This document shows, in pieces, positions 13,625 to 14,058 of a stretch of 14,058 nucleotides of DNA. A program made the translations under genes and the position numbers. The notes beneath the pieces were generated by a model that worked only from the letters and a program-made list of their open reading frames with translations, was not told the DNA's origin and made no database searches. Source of the DNA: an uncultured Porphyromonadaceae bacterium. Its GTDB lineage: Bacteria > Bacteroidota > Bacteroidia > Bacteroidales > Muribaculaceae. The stretch covers positions 1 to 14,058 of the forward strand of contig CALJBF010000309.1 of the NCBI GenBank assembly GCA_938027385.1, read 5' to 3'. How positions within the stretch are numbered: position 1 is the first letter of the stretch; the number at the start of each line of letters is the position of its first letter.

Positions 13625-14058
13625 ATGTTCAAAAGACTGATTGCGGCGATGCTCATGGCGATGTTCGTGGCCGGAACACTCAGTGCCGACGAAACCCGGG
13701 CACGCCGGAAACGCCCCGGCTCGATGACACACACCGAGGCCGAGGTGCAGAATGCCAGAAAGACAACAACACTGCACGGCCGGTATATCAAAGACAACAC
13801 CGCGTTTGACGGCGCCGTCTACATGGTCGGTGACGCAGGCGGCATAAAGATCGGCACAGCCCGTCTGACCTTTAGAAACGGCGGCTACACACTGGCCTAT
13901 GAGGCCGGCAAGTTCAGCATGCGCCAGTCATCTACCCGCGAAGACCGTCTCCGCGAGGGTATCACCGAGTATGAATACGACAATTCCTGGAAAGACGAGA
14001 AACTGGGCAACGACTTCGCCCACGCCGGGAAATACGAGATTGCCGAACAGTTCGGGAA
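13625..14058 (+). CDS. Secreted protein of unknown function, 3' end outside window
   Basis: Open frame of 144 codons from ATG 13625 to the right edge with no stop. The N-terminus MFKRLIAAMLMAMFVAGTLSA is a typical signal peptide with a likely cleavage after LSA (residue 21) and no lipobox cysteine, so export to the periplasm or outer surface is expected. The mature part starts with a basic stretch (ETRARRKRPG), then a segment with alternating hydrophobic and Gly residues (about 57-90) that looks like beta-strands, then a charged region rich in Asp, Glu and Lys. I recognise no family. It is divergent from the kinase operon across a 476-bp intergenic region. The start could be slightly further in, at Met 9 or 11, but those would shorten the signal peptide. 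Confidence 0.7.
   Translation, partial: MFKRLIAAMLMAMFVAGTLSADETRARRKRPGSMTHTEAEVQNARKTTTLHGRYIKDNTAFDGAVYMVGDAGGIKIGTARLTFRNGGYTLAYEAGKFSMRQSSTREDRLREGITEYEYDNSWKDEKLGNDFAHAGKYEIAEQFG

Overview
The window reads as chromosomal DNA from a Bacteroidales bacterium, most likely of the Muribaculaceae (S24-7) type. This is inferred from gene content, a high GC content by eye, Bacteroidetes-style promoters (TTTG-N19/20-TAnnTTTG) and the absence of Shine-Dalgarno sequences before most genes. The MeaB N-terminus also resembles Bacteroides MeaB as I remember it. No rRNA, tRNA, CRISPR array or transposase was seen.

Layout. Positions 1-3442 (minus) hold the first 1147 codons of a very large secreted multidomain surface protein: signal peptide, propeller-like region, Ig/FN3 modules, two choice-of-anchor J (cleaved-adhesin-like) modules and a CARDB-like module. 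Its C-terminus lies outside the window. Upstream on the same strand are meaB (3507-4580), the GTPase chaperone of methylmalonyl-CoA mutase, then polA (4699-7512), DNA polymerase I, then a MATE-family exporter (7599-8993). A 345-bp divergent intergenic region with promoters on both strands separates these from a plus-strand long-chain acyl-CoA synthetase (9339-11144). Next, a nested inverted repeat (11203-11288) lies between convergent genes. It is followed by a minus-strand pair whose reading frames overlap by 40 bp: a membrane-anchored Hanks-type Ser/Thr kinase and a small protein with a putative helix-turn-helix-like N-terminus. A 476-bp divergent, AT-richer region full of complementary segments leads to a truncated secreted protein of unknown function at the right edge (13625-14058, plus).

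How the genes fit together. meaB (propionate/succinate pathway), polA, the exporter and the acyl-CoA ligase look like independently transcribed housekeeping genes; MATE, polA and the ligase each have a recognisable -7 box. The best candidates for something less described are the overlapping kinase/DNA-binding-like pair, the structured region between the kinase and the right-edge gene, and the nested palindrome. Pol I also appears to have lost its proofreading residues while keeping its polymerase and 5'-nuclease motifs, and it carries a clamp-binding-like peptide in its linker.
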